A stretch of DNA of 34,776 nt from Phenylobacterium sp. (GCA_003136395.1 PLEH01000291.1:1-34776), one strand, 5' to 3'; positions 1 through 9,300 are shown, counted from the first letter of the stretch. The notes: generated by a model from the letters alone, not told the origin. Numbers and translations: made by a program.

Positions 1-147
1 GTCTGGCTGATCCGCGCCTACTGGAACCCGTGGGCCACCCTGATTTTCCTCGGCCCGGTGCTCATGGCCCTGGGCGGGCTCACTTCGCTCTCCGACCGGA
101 AGATGCGGCTGGGCGTGGCGCAGCGGCAGCGGGAGCAGCCGGCATGA
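1..147 (+). CDS. ccmF: Cytochrome c-type biogenesis protein CcmF, C-terminal end (truncated by window edge)
   Basis: Open frame from base 1 reads VWLIRAYWNPWATLIFLGPVLMALGGLTSLSDRKMRLGVAQRQREQPA*, a typical CcmF/CycK C-terminus; stop overlaps the ccmH start (ATGA). Confidence 0.8.
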   Translation, partial: VWLIRAYWNPWATLIFLGPVLMALGGLTSLSDRKMRLGVAQRQREQPA

Positions 148-608
148 GGCCTAAGGTGAGCCTTCGTTCGCTTGCAGCGATGTTCGCGGGCGCCCTGTGC
201 CTCGCCGCGGCCGCCGATCCGGCCGACCGTCTGCCCGATCCCGCCCAGGAGGCCCGCGCCCGGGCGATTTTCGCCGATGTCCGCTGCCTCGTCTGCCAGA
301 ACGAGTCGATCGACGACTCGGAAGCGGACTTGGCCGCCGACCTGCGGCATGTTGTCCGCGAGCAGGTGAAGGCCGGCCGCAGCGACGCGCAGATCAAGCA
401 TTTCCTCACCGACCGCTACGGTGAGTTCGTACTGATGACGCCCGCGTTCTCCTGGATGAACCTGGCGCTGTGGGGCGGGCCGTTCGCAGTGGTGGTTCTT
501 GGGGCAGGCCTGCTCGTAAGCCGGCTTCGGAACCGATCGGGCGAAGCGGAACTCTCACCTGAGGAGGCTCAGCGTGTGAGAGCGCTGTCGCAAACCGACG
601 GCGCCTGA
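144..608 (+). CDS. ccmH: Cytochrome c-type biogenesis protein CcmH (CycL)
   Basis: Signal-like N-terminus, RCLVCQNESIDDS heme-handling motif (LxCxxC-like), YGEFVLMTPAF and C-terminal TM segment; the provided ORF starts too early (30), the start at 144 overlaps the ccmF stop. Confidence 0.9.
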   Translation: MRPKVSLRSLAAMFAGALCLAAAADPADRLPDPAQEARARAIFADVRCLVCQNESIDDSEADLAADLRHVVREQVKAGRSDAQIKHFLTDRYGEFVLMTPAFSWMNLALWGGPFAVVVLGAGLLVSRLRNRSGEAELSPEEAQRVRALSQTDGA

Positions 609-753
609 CATGATTGCGCCCTATAACAGACTGAATGGCGGCCTTAAGGCTGTCTGAAACGTAACTTGAGAGCAGTTGCGCTCTCGTGCATCGAACCTAG
701 GTTTACGAGGCGCGCCGGAGCATCATGCGGCGCGCGCAGGGAAACAGAAGTCT

Positions 754-2343
754 ATGACCTCCAAGAAGACCGGCTATCTCCTGGGCGCCATCGCCGGCGC
801 CGGCGTCATGGCCGCCGCGGTGGCGGGCGCGGGCATGAAGCTGCCCGCCGCCCACGCCGATGGGGCCGGCCATCTGATCCGGGCGTCCACGGCGCCGATC
901 TTCGCGCCGCCGCCAGGCGCGCCCATGTCCTTCGCCGACATCTTCGACCGCGTCTCTCCCGCGGTGGTGTCGATCAATGTCACCAGCCGGCCGGACGCCA
1001 GCGCGCTGCGCAAGATCCCCGGTTTCGAGAATTTCCCCTTCGACCTGCAGCCGCGCGGCGGCCAGGGCGGCGGCGACGACGAAGAGGGCGGCGCGCCGCC
1101 GCAGGGCGGGCGCACCGACAAGGGCCAGCCGAAGCTGCCGACCCAGCAGTCGGCGGGCTCGGGCTTCTTCATTTCGGCCGACGGCTACATCGTCACCAAC
1201 AATCACGTGGTCGAGAACGCCGAGTCCATCAAGGTGGTCATGAAGGACGAGACCGAGCTCGACGCCACCGTGGTCGGCCGCGACGAGGGCTCGGACCTGG
1301 CGGTGATCAAGGTCAAGAGCGGACGGACCAACTTCCCGTTCGTGAACTTCGAGAACGCCGGCAAGCCGCGCGTCGGCGACTGGGTGATCGCGGTGGGCAA
1401 TCCCTTCGGGCTGGGCGGCACCGCCACGGCCGGGATCATCTCGGCCTACGGCCGCGACATCGGTGAGACCTTCGTCGACTACATCCAGATCGACGCCCCC
1501 ATCAACCGGGGCAACTCTGGCGGCCCGACCTTCGACATCTATGGCCGGGTGATCGGGGTGAACACCGCGATCTTCTCGCCCTCCGGCGGCTCGGTGGGCA
1601 TCGGCTTCGCCATTCCCGCCGAGGTGGCCGACAATGTCACCAAGCAGCTGATCGCCGGCGGCAAGATCCAGCGCGGCTACATCGGCGCCACCATCCAGAA
1701 CTTCACGCCGGATCTCGCCGAGGCCCAGGGTCTGGGCGCGCAGAAGGGCGCGATCGTCTCCGACCTGGTGCCCGCGGGCCCCTCGGCGCGCGCCGGCCTC
1801 TTGCCCGGCGACGTGGTCGTGGCGATCAACGGCGTCGCGGTGAAGACCTCCACGGAACTGACCCGCGAGGTCGCCAAGGGCCGGGCCGGCGACGTCCTGA
1901 AGCTCGACGTGATCCGCGAGGGCAAGCATCGCCTCATCGAAGTGCGCTCGGGAATCCGCCCCTCGGAAAAGGACCTGGCCTCCAACGACAACACGCAAGG
2001 CCAAGGCGGCGGCGCCGCGCCGACGACCCCGCCGGCGACCCATCCGTCGGTGCTCGGCATGGCGCTGGGCCCGCTCGACGAGGCCACGCGCCGGCGGCTG
2101 AACGCTCCGCCCGAGCTCAAGGGCGTGGTGGTCGAGAGCGTCGACCAGACCTCCGACGCCGGCCAGAAGGGCCTGCACCGCGGCGACGTGATCGTGCAGG
2201 CGGGCGGCCATCCGGTGAGCACCGCCGCAGAGGTTTCCGCCGCGGTCGACGCCGCCAAGAAAGCCGGGCGCGCCGGCGTGGCGATGGGCATCTTCCGCCA
2301 GGGCCGCACCACCTTCCTGGCGCTGAAGATGGCGGCGGGCTAG
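754..2343 (+). CDS. degP: Do/DegP family periplasmic serine endoprotease with two PDZ domains
   Basis: GSGFFISADGYIVTNNHVV (catalytic His), SDLAVIKV (Asp), GNSGGPTF (Ser), two PDZ-like regions; start assigned to ATG 754 (MTSKKTGYLLGAIAG...). Confidence 0.92.
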   Translation: MTSKKTGYLLGAIAGAGVMAAAVAGAGMKLPAAHADGAGHLIRASTAPIFAPPPGAPMSFADIFDRVSPAVVSINVTSRPDASALRKIPGFENFPFDLQPRGGQGGGDDEEGGAPPQGGRTDKGQPKLPTQQSAGSGFFISADGYIVTNNHVVENAESIKVVMKDETELDATVVGRDEGSDLAVIKVKSGRTNFPFVNFENAGKPRVGDWVIAVGNPFGLGGTATAGIISAYGRDIGETFVDYIQIDAPINRGNSGGPTFDIYGRVIGVNTAIFSPSGGSVGIGFAIPAEVADNVTKQLIAGGKIQRGYIGATIQNFTPDLAEAQGLGAQKGAIVSDLVPAGPSARAGLLPGDVVVAINGVAVKTSTELTREVAKGRAGDVLKLDVIREGKHRLIEVRSGIRPSEKDLASNDNTQGQGGGAAPTTPPATHPSVLGMALGPLDEATRRRLNAPPELKGVVVESVDQTSDAGQKGLHRGDVIVQAGGHPVSTAAEVSAAVDAAKKAGRAGVAMGIFRQGRTTFLALKMAAG

Positions 2344-2345
2344 CC

Positions 2346-2507
2346 AGCGTGCTGGATTTGAAGTTCGTCTCAGTCATGACCAAGCGCCGTGCGAACTTCA
2401 AATCCAAGAAGCACGCTGGAAACGTAGGCTTGCTAGTGTCCTCATCGATTCCGAAGTTCGTCCGAGCCTGCCGCAAGCGCTCGCGAACTTCGGAATCGGG
2501 ACACTAG
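2346..2507 (+). repeat. Copy A of a bipartite double-hairpin intergenic repeat
   Basis: Hairpin 1: AGCGTGCT+GGATTTGAAGTTCG (2346-2367) pairs with CGAACTTCAAATCC (2392-2405)+AGCACGCT (2410-2417). Hairpin 2: CTAGTGTCC (2433-2441)+GATTCCGAAGTTCG (2447-2460) pairs with CGAACTTCGGAATC (2484-2497)+GGACACTAG (2499-2507). Homologous over its whole length to the reverse complement of 31863-32027. Confidence 0.93.
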
Positions 2508-2531
2508 AGCGTTCGCGGGGGCGGAAAACAG

Positions 2532-3203
2532 ATGCGGATCCTGATCGTCGAAGACGACCTCGAGGCGGCCGACGCCATGGAACGCGGGCTCTCGGAAGCC
2601 GGCAACGCCTGCACGCGCGCGGCGGACGGCGAGGAGGGCCTCACCGCCGCCCGCGACGGCGAGTTCGACGTGATGATCGTCGACCGCATGATGCCGAAGA
2701 TGAACGGCGTGCAGCTGATCGAGACCATCCGGCGCGAGGGCGACCAGACGCCGGTCCTGTTCCTGTCGGCGCTCGGCGAGGTCGGCGACCGGGTGGCGGG
2801 CCTGCAGGCGGGTGGCGACGACTATCTGGTCAAGCCCTACGCCTTCGCCGAACTGATCGCGCGGGTCGAGGCGCTCGCGCGCCGCCGCGAGACCGGGTCG
2901 GTGCAGACCCTGCTCAGGGTCGGCGAGCTGGAGATGGACCTGATCGGGCGCACCGTGCACCGGCAGGGCAAGGAGATCGACCTGCAGCCGCGCGAGTTCC
3001 AGCTCCTGGAATTCATGATGCGCCACGCCGGCCAGTCGGTGACCCGGACCATGCTCCTGGAAAAGGTCTGGGAGTATCACTTCGACCCGCAGACCAACGT
3101 CATCGACGTGCACATCTCGCGCCTGCGTTCGAAGATCGACAAGGGCTTCGACCGGCCGATGCTGCAGACCGTCCGCGGCGCCGGCTACCGGCTGGACGCG
3201 TAG
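2532..3203 (+). CDS. feuP: OmpR-family response regulator (FeuP-like)
   Basis: Receiver domain MRILIVEDDLEAADAME...MIVDRMMPKMNG...VKPYAF plus winged-helix C-terminus (VWEYHFDPQTNVIDVHISRLRSKID); context degP-RR-HK-glnE matches rhizobial degP-feuP-feuQ-glnE. Confidence 0.88.
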   Translation: MRILIVEDDLEAADAMERGLSEAGNACTRAADGEEGLTAARDGEFDVMIVDRMMPKMNGVQLIETIRREGDQTPVLFLSALGEVGDRVAGLQAGGDDYLVKPYAFAELIARVEALARRRETGSVQTLLRVGELEMDLIGRTVHRQGKEIDLQPREFQLLEFMMRHAGQSVTRTMLLEKVWEYHFDPQTNVIDVHISRLRSKIDKGFDRPMLQTVRGAGYRLDA

Positions 3204-3221
3204 GCGGCGGACGGCGCGCTG

Positions 3222-4625
3222 ATGCGCCTGCCGCGCATTTTCCGCACCACGCCGTTTCGGCTGACGCTGCTGTTCCTGGCGCTGTTCGCTTCGGCCGCCA
3301 GCGCCTTCCTGGCCTACATCTATGTGGCGACGGCGGGCGAGGCGACGCGGCGCACCGACCAGGAAATCACGCGGGAAATGCACTCGCTGGTGGCGGCCTA
3401 TGACCGGGCGGGCCTGGACGCCGTCAACCAGTCGCTGATCGAGCGCGCCGCAAGCGAGCGGCCGTTCCTCTACCTCCTGATGAACAATGACCAGAAGCGG
3501 ATCTCCGGCTCCATCGAGGAGAGTCCGGTGGACAATTTCGTCGGTCCGGCGAGATGGACCAGCTTTTCGGTTACCGACCAGGACGCGCAGGGCCACACGG
3601 TCAAGCACCCGGCACGGGGCCTGCAGCAGCGGCTGCGCGGCGGCCAGATGCTGTTCGTGGGCGCCGATATCGGGGCCGACGAGGCCTATGTGAACAATGT
3701 CACCCGCGCGCTGCAGGGCGGCGGCGCGCTGTTCGTCCTGCTGGGCCTGGCCGGCGGGGTGCTGATGAGCCGCAATGTCACGCGCTCCATGGTGGGCCTG
3801 ACCGAGGTGGTCGACGCCGTGCGCAACGGAGATATTGGCGCGCGGGCGCAGGTGCGTGGGACGCGGGACGAGTTCGACGAGCTCGCCGCCGGCGTCAACG
3901 AGATGCTGGACCGCCTGGAGCGGTCCATGGCCGGCCACCGCCACGCCGGCGACGCCATCGCCCACGATCTGCGCTCGCCGCTGACCCGCCTGCGCGCGCG
4001 GCTGGAGGTGGCCTATCTGGACGTCGAGGCCGGCAAGGGCGACCCGACCCAGGCGCTGGCCCAGGCGCTGGAGGACACCGACGGGGTGCTGAAGACCTTC
4101 GGCGCGGTGCTCTCGATCGCCCGGCTACAGGCGGCCGGCACGGCGCCCGACCCGGTGCTGTTCGACCCCGCCGAGCTCGCGGCCAACATCGCCGAGCTCT
4201 ATGAGCCTCTGTGCGAAGACAAGGACATCGACTTCGACGCGGAGTTCTCCAAGGACCTGCAGGCGCGCGGCAACCGCGAGTTCCTGGCCCAGGCGCTGGC
4301 CAACATCCTGGACAACGCCGTGAAATACACCCCGGCCGGGGGCGCCATCATGCTGCGGGTGCGCAGGCGCTCCTCCGGCGAGATCGAGTTCTCGGTGACG
4401 GACACCGGGCCCGGTGTCCCGGACGGTGACCGCGAGCGGGTGGTCGAACGCTTTGTGCGCCTGGAGAACAGCCGCAACGAGCCCGGCGCGGGCTTGGGCC
4501 TGTCGCTGGTGGCCGCGGTGGCCGAGGCGCACGGCGGGCGCCTGGAGCTGGCCGAGGGCCCGGGCAAGGTCGGCGAAATGGGGCCGGGGCTCAGGGTTGC
4601 GCTGGTCCTGCCGCGGCCGGCCTGA
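3222..4625 (+). CDS. feuQ: Sensor histidine kinase (HAMP, HisKA, HATPase; FeuQ-like)
   Basis: Two TM segments, HAMP-like region, H-box AIAHDLRSPLTRLRARLE, N-box NILDNAVKYTP, G-boxes DTGPGVP and GAGLGLSLV. Confidence 0.88.
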   Translation: MRLPRIFRTTPFRLTLLFLALFASAASAFLAYIYVATAGEATRRTDQEITREMHSLVAAYDRAGLDAVNQSLIERAASERPFLYLLMNNDQKRISGSIEESPVDNFVGPARWTSFSVTDQDAQGHTVKHPARGLQQRLRGGQMLFVGADIGADEAYVNNVTRALQGGGALFVLLGLAGGVLMSRNVTRSMVGLTEVVDAVRNGDIGARAQVRGTRDEFDELAAGVNEMLDRLERSMAGHRHAGDAIAHDLRSPLTRLRARLEVAYLDVEAGKGDPTQALAQALEDTDGVLKTFGAVLSIARLQAAGTAPDPVLFDPAELAANIAELYEPLCEDKDIDFDAEFSKDLQARGNREFLAQALANILDNAVKYTPAGGAIMLRVRRRSSGEIEFSVTDTGPGVPDGDRERVVERFVRLENSRNEPGAGLGLSLVAAVAEAHGGRLELAEGPGKVGEMGPGLRVALVLPRPA

Positions 4626-4635
4626 CGTGGCCGGC

Positions 4636-7518
4636 ATGGTCCTCGCCGAACAGTTGACCCCCTGCGGGCCGGTCGTGGACGAGAAGGCGGCCGAACGGCT
4701 GCGCAGCCAGGTCGCCGCGGCGCTGTGGACAGAGCGGCTGGAGCAGGCCTGGCCGGCGCTGGCGCCGATCTTCGCGGCCTCGTCCTATCTCGCAAGCCTG
4801 GCGCGGCGCGATCCGGCGGGGCTGGACGCGCTGCTGGCCGATGAGCCGCAAGGCCGGCTGGAGGACATCCTGGGGCGGACCGCGGCGGCGGCCGACCTCT
4901 CGACGGAGGCCGCCACCGTGCGGCTGCGCGAGCTGAAGGCCGAACTGCACCTGCTGACCGCGCTGGCCGACCTCGGCGGGGTCTGGGACCTGGATCAGGT
5001 GACGGGCGCGCTCACCCGTTTCGCGGACGGGGCGGTGGCCTCGGCGCTTGAGGTGGCGGCCCGCGGCGAGCTGGAGGCGGGGCGGCTGACCCGCCTGGGG
5101 ACGGGGGCGGAAGGTCCCGTTCCCGGCTGGTTCTGCATCGCCATGGGCAAGCAGGGCGCCTTCGAGCTCAACTACTCCTCGGACATCGACGTCTCGGTGT
5201 TCTTCGATCCTGGCCGGATGCCGCTCGCCGAGGGGATCGAGAGCGAGGCCTTCGCGGTCAGGCTGACCCAGCGGCTTTCCGACCTGATGCAGCTCAGGAC
5301 CGCCGACGGCTACGTCTTCCGGATGGACCTGCGGCTGCGCCCCGACCCCTCCTCGACCCAGGCGGCGGTGCCGATCCCCGCGGCGCTGGAATACTACGAG
5401 AGCGTCGGCCAGAACTGGGAGCGGGCGGCCTTCATCAAGGCGCGGCCCTGCGCCGGCGACCTGCCGGCGTCTCAGGCGTTCCTGGACGAGCTCCTGCCCT
5501 TCGTCTGGCGCAAGAACCTCGACTTCGCCGCCATCGCCGACATCCATTCGATCAAGCGCCAGATCCACGCCCACAAGGTCGACGAGCGGGTCTCGGCCAA
5601 GGGGGTCGACCTGAAGCTGGGGACGGGCGGCATCCGCGAGATCGAGTTCTACGTCCAGACCCAGCAGCTGATCCTGGGCGGCCGCAACCCGGCCCTGCGC
5701 AGCCGGCGCACGCTGGACGCGCTCGCCGCCCTGAGCGAGGCCGGTCACGTCACCTCTGAGACCGCCGCCGAACTCAGGGTGGCCTATGAGCGCCTGCGCG
5801 CCGTCGAGCACCGCATCCAGATGCTGGCCGACGAGCAGACCCACAAGCTGCCGGAATCCGACGCCGAGCGTCGGCGCGTGGCGGCGCTTTCGGGCTTCGA
5901 GCCGCTGCGCAGCTTCGACGCGGCGATCACCCGGATGCTGAAGGGCGTCAACGCGCGCTATGGCGAGCTCTTCCCGTCGGAGGAGCCCCTGTCGTCGCGG
6001 TTCGGCAGTCTGGTGTTCACCGGCGTGGACGACGATCCGGCGACACTCGCCACGCTGAAGCGCATGGGGTTCTCCAGCCCGGCCAATGTGGCCGCCACCA
6101 TCCGCAGCTGGCACCACGGACACATCCCGGCCACCGCCACGGAGCGCGGGCGGGAGTTGTTCACCCGGCTTGCCCCCCGCCTGCTGGACGCCGCCCAGGC
6201 GACCGGGTCGCCGGACACCGCCTTCCACCGGTTCTCGGACTTCTTCTCCCACCTGTCGTCCGGGGTGCAGCTGCAGTCGCTGTTCCTGGCCCAGCCCAAC
6301 CTCTTCGAGCTGATCGTGCAGGTGATGGCCTTCGCGCCGCGCCTGGCGACCACGCTGGCGCGGCGGCCGGCGGCCATCGACGCCATGCTCGACGGGGCCT
6401 TCTTCGAGCCCATCGACATCGCCGAGGATCACGCCTTCATGCGCTCGGCGGTGGCGCAGGCGCAGGGTTTCGAAGGCGCCATGGACGCGGTGCGCGTCGT
6501 CCACCGCGAGCAGGCTTTCCGGGTGGGCGTCCAGGTGATGAGCGGGGCCGCCAGCGCCGCGGCCGCGGGCAAGGCCTTCGCCGACCTGGCCGACGTCTGC
6601 GTGGGCGCGCTCGCCGACGCGGCGCTCGCCGAGACCGAGCGGCTGGGCGGGGCCTTCGCCGGTGACGTGGCGGTGGTGGCGCTCGGCAAGTGCGGCAGCC
6701 GCGAGATGAGCGCCGGCTCCGACCTCGACCTGATGACCCTCTACCGCGCGGCCGACCCGCATGCGGCCTCGACGGTGAAGGGCTGGGACGCGGTGACCTT
6801 CTACGGCCGCTTCACCCAGCGCCTGATCGCCGCGCTCTCCAGCCAGACCGCGGAGGGCGGGCTCTACGAGGTCGACATGCAGCTTCGCCCGTCCGGCACA
6901 AAAGGGCCGGTGGCGGTGAGCTTCGCGGCCTTCGAGGGCTACTACGAGGCCGAGGCGGAGACCTGGGAGTTCCTGGCGCTGACCCGCGCACGGGTGGTCT
7001 GGTCGACCAGCCCGGCCTTCGCCGAGGCGGCGCAGGGGGCGGTCGCCGCGGCGCTGCGCCGGCCGCGCGACCGCGCCGCCGTGGCGGCCGACGTGCGCGA
7101 CATGCGCGAGCTGATGGCCGAGGAGCGTCCGCCGAAGGGCGAGTGGGATCTGAAGCTCTCGCCCGGGGGGCTGGTGGACATCGAGTTCGCCGCCCAGTTC
7201 CTGCAGCTGGCTTACGCGGGCGAGGGCGGACCGCTGGAGCCCAATACGGCCGCGGCGCTGGCGGCCTTCCGCGAGACGGGCCTCGCGGCCCCGAAACCGC
7301 TGGCGGACCTGGAGACGGCCTGGCGATTGCAGCAGGACCTGACCCAGCTCCTGAAGGTGGCGCTCGACGACCGCGCAGACCCGGCCGCGGAGCCGCCCGC
7401 GTTCCGCAAGCTGCTGGCGCGCGCCGGCGGGGCCCGCGACTTCCGGCAGTTGCAATCGACGCTGAAGGCCGCGCGGACCGCGGCGCATGCGGCCTACGAG
7501 GCGATCGTCGGTGGCTAG
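4636..7518 (+). CDS. glnE: Bifunctional glutamine-synthetase adenylyltransferase/deadenylase
   Basis: Two nucleotidyltransferase halves: MGKQGAFELNYSSDIDVSVFF...FRMDLRLRPDPSSTQ and LGKCGSREMSAGSDLDLMTLY...VDMQLRPSGTKGPVAVS; start ATG 4636 or GTG 4627. Confidence 0.93.
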   Translation: MVLAEQLTPCGPVVDEKAAERLRSQVAAALWTERLEQAWPALAPIFAASSYLASLARRDPAGLDALLADEPQGRLEDILGRTAAAADLSTEAATVRLRELKAELHLLTALADLGGVWDLDQVTGALTRFADGAVASALEVAARGELEAGRLTRLGTGAEGPVPGWFCIAMGKQGAFELNYSSDIDVSVFFDPGRMPLAEGIESEAFAVRLTQRLSDLMQLRTADGYVFRMDLRLRPDPSSTQAAVPIPAALEYYESVGQNWERAAFIKARPCAGDLPASQAFLDELLPFVWRKNLDFAAIADIHSIKRQIHAHKVDERVSAKGVDLKLGTGGIREIEFYVQTQQLILGGRNPALRSRRTLDALAALSEAGHVTSETAAELRVAYERLRAVEHRIQMLADEQTHKLPESDAERRRVAALSGFEPLRSFDAAITRMLKGVNARYGELFPSEEPLSSRFGSLVFTGVDDDPATLATLKRMGFSSPANVAATIRSWHHGHIPATATERGRELFTRLAPRLLDAAQATGSPDTAFHRFSDFFSHLSSGVQLQSLFLAQPNLFELIVQVMAFAPRLATTLARRPAAIDAMLDGAFFEPIDIAEDHAFMRSAVAQAQGFEGAMDAVRVVHREQAFRVGVQVMSGAASAAAAGKAFADLADVCVGALADAALAETERLGGAFAGDVAVVALGKCGSREMSAGSDLDLMTLYRAADPHAASTVKGWDAVTFYGRFTQRLIAALSSQTAEGGLYEVDMQLRPSGTKGPVAVSFAAFEGYYEAEAETWEFLALTRARVVWSTSPAFAEAAQGAVAAALRRPRDRAAVAADVRDMRELMAEERPPKGEWDLKLSPGGLVDIEFAAQFLQLAYAGEGGPLEPNTAAALAAFRETGLAAPKPLADLETAWRLQQDLTQLLKVALDDRADPAAEPPAFRKLLARAGGARDFRQLQSTLKAARTAAHAAYEAIVGG

Positions 7519-7520
7519 GC

Positions 7521-8612
7521 CTATTTCAGCGCGACCGTCTCGGGTTTCGCCGGCGCCGCCGCGGCCGCCTTGCGTTCCTCGGCCCGGGCGCCGGCCAGGA
7601 TGCCGGGCAGGGCGTAGTTGCCCTCGTGGCAGGCGTATTCGTAGATCTTGTCCTTGGTGAAGTTGAACGCTTCCTCGCCCTTCACGGGCGCTGAGAACGT
7701 GGCGGGATCGACCACTTCGAACTGGTAGAGGATCTGCTGGGGCGAGACGCGGGTGAAGCGCTCGATCACCTTCATGTTGTCCTCCGGACCGCGCAGGCCT
7801 TCTTCGCGGCGAAGATTCGTGGTTTCGACGACGAGGGTGTCGCCATCCCAATGGCCGACCGAGTCGCCCATCCAGGTGCGCAGGCTGGCCGGCGGATGGC
7901 TGCCGCCGATCCGGACGATGCGGGCGTCGTGCACCATCTCAACGACGATGACGACCGAGTCCCTGGTTTGATGGATCTCGTAGTGGTTGTTGTAGAGCAC
8001 CGGCATCATCGGCGGGCCGGAGGTGCCGCCGAAGCCCACGATGCAGCGCTCGCCCAGCGCGCGGTTCTCCGGATTGTCGAAATTCCCGCCGAACTGGGCG
8101 CGGGCGCGTCCTGCGCCAGCCGCGCCGGCGGCGGTCCCGTTGCTGGAGGTGGGGCGGCTCGGCAGGCGGCCGTTGGCCGGCGCGGTCAGGATCGAGGTGC
8201 GGGCCTCGCCGCCGATGCGTACCAGACGGGTGCCGGGGTCGGTCCAGAAGGCGTTGTAGCCGCAGGCCGCGCCTTGGGCGCCGCTCTGGCATTCGGGCAG
8301 CTTGTCGGGGTCCTTGATCGAGGTGTCGGTGTTGGCGCGCAGGCGGGCGTTGCGCTGGTCGCTGGCGCCCTCGATGGCCTTGGCCTCTTCAGGGGTGAGG
8401 ATCAGGCGGTCGCCGTACTTGGGGTCGCGCTCCAGCCGCGTGATGGTGGCGTTGCTCCAGACGCCGGACATGTCCGGCTGGCCGAAGGCGTTGCGCGGCG
8501 CCTTGTAGCCCTTGGCGACGGCCGCCGGGCTGGTCTGGGCGGCGGCCGGGACAGCCGCGGAAACCGCGAACACCGTCACTAATAGCGCGAGGGGCAGAAG
8601 CCGGCTGTTCAT
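7521..8612 (-). CDS. Exported protein of unknown function
   Basis: 363 aa with signal peptide (MNSRLLPLALLVTVFAVSAAVPAAAQ); contains RNAFGQPDMSGVWSNATITRLER and WMGDSVGHWDGDTLVVETTNL, which I recognise only as a recurrent uncharacterised family of alphaproteobacteria. Confidence 0.75.
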   Translation of the reverse strand: MNSRLLPLALLVTVFAVSAAVPAAAQTSPAAVAKGYKAPRNAFGQPDMSGVWSNATITRLERDPKYGDRLILTPEEAKAIEGASDQRNARLRANTDTSIKDPDKLPECQSGAQGAACGYNAFWTDPGTRLVRIGGEARTSILTAPANGRLPSRPTSSNGTAAGAAGAGRARAQFGGNFDNPENRALGERCIVGFGGTSGPPMMPVLYNNHYEIHQTRDSVVIVVEMVHDARIVRIGGSHPPASLRTWMGDSVGHWDGDTLVVETTNLRREEGLRGPEDNMKVIERFTRVSPQQILYQFEVVDPATFSAPVKGEEAFNFTKDKIYEYACHEGNYALPGILAGARAEERKAAAAAPAKPETVALK

Positions 8613-8650
8613 CTCGATCCATCCTCCCAGGCCGCCATTCTTGACGTGGC

Positions 8651-9253
8651 GTGCGCAGGCTAGCAGGAAGACGCCGGCCGGGCTCAGTCAAGCCTCAACG
8701 GGAGTGCGCCGCTTCGCCGGAACATCGGGTCTTCTTCGCGCTGCAGCCGGACGCGCAAGCGGCCGAGCGGATGGTCCGGCTGGGCCTGGACCTGCGCCGG
8801 CGCCACGGGCTGAAGGGCGTCCTTATGCCCCCCGCGCGCCTTCACCTGTCGCTGAACTTCGTCGGGACCTTCCGCGGGCCGCCGACCCGGGCGGTGATGG
8901 AGAAGGCCAAATCCCTCGCCGACAGGGTCGCCCTGGCGCCCTTCACGGTGACGCTGAATCACGTCGAGAGCTGGAAGGGCGATCCTCACCCGCTCGTGCT
9001 ATTGGGCGATGACGGCCTGACCGGGGTGGAATTCCTCCATACCGCCATCCACAAGGCGCTGGCCGCCGGAACCATGGCGCCGCGCCGCGAGCCGCAGGTC
9101 TGGCCCCACGTAAGCCTGCTCTGGGACAAGGCCGCCGCGCCAAAGGAATTCATCGAGCCGATCAGCTGGGTGGCCACGGAGTTCGTCCTGCTGGACAGCG
9201 TTTCCGGCGAGGGCCGCCATGAGGTGCTCGGGCGTTGGCCACTGGTCGGTTGA
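8651..9253 (+). CDS. thpR: RNA 2',3'-cyclic phosphodiesterase / 2'-5' RNA ligase family
   Basis: Two HxS motifs (LHLSLNFVGTF and PHVSLLW) with RVFFALQPDAQ N-terminus; exact start uncertain. Confidence 0.82.
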   Translation: MRRLAGRRRPGSVKPQRECAASPEHRVFFALQPDAQAAERMVRLGLDLRRRHGLKGVLMPPARLHLSLNFVGTFRGPPTRAVMEKAKSLADRVALAPFTVTLNHVESWKGDPHPLVLLGDDGLTGVEFLHTAIHKALAAGTMAPRREPQVWPHVSLLWDKAAAPKEFIEPISWVATEFVLLDSVSGEGRHEVLGRWPLVG

Positions 9254-9300
9254 GTTCGGCGTGTGCGATCCCATCTGTGGGGCTCCCTGGAGACTCCCAC

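Noticed and set aside
668-685. GAGAGC-AGTTGC-GCTCTC hairpin plus CTTGAG upstream of degP, considered as a sigma-32 promoter or regulatory stem
   Set aside because: Only a 6-bp stem, and the -10 region does not convincingly match; too weak to claim without a mapped transcription start.
703-2211. 502-aa minus-strand ORF opposite degP
   Set aside because: Antisense low-complexity translation; degP is unambiguous.
2346-2507. Double hairpin considered as a rho-independent terminator pair
   Set aside because: No T-tract after either stem, and the stems are too long and conserved in a dispersed second copy; repeat-family explanation is better.
2442-3965. 507-aa minus-strand ORF across the repeat, response regulator and kinase
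   Set aside because: Antisense to two clear genes and starts inside hairpin sequence; no domain signature.
4591-7851. 1086-aa minus-strand ORF opposite glnE
   Set aside because: Shadow ORF from high-GC codon bias: low-complexity R/G/H/L-rich sequence, no recognisable domain, fully antisense to a clear glnE.
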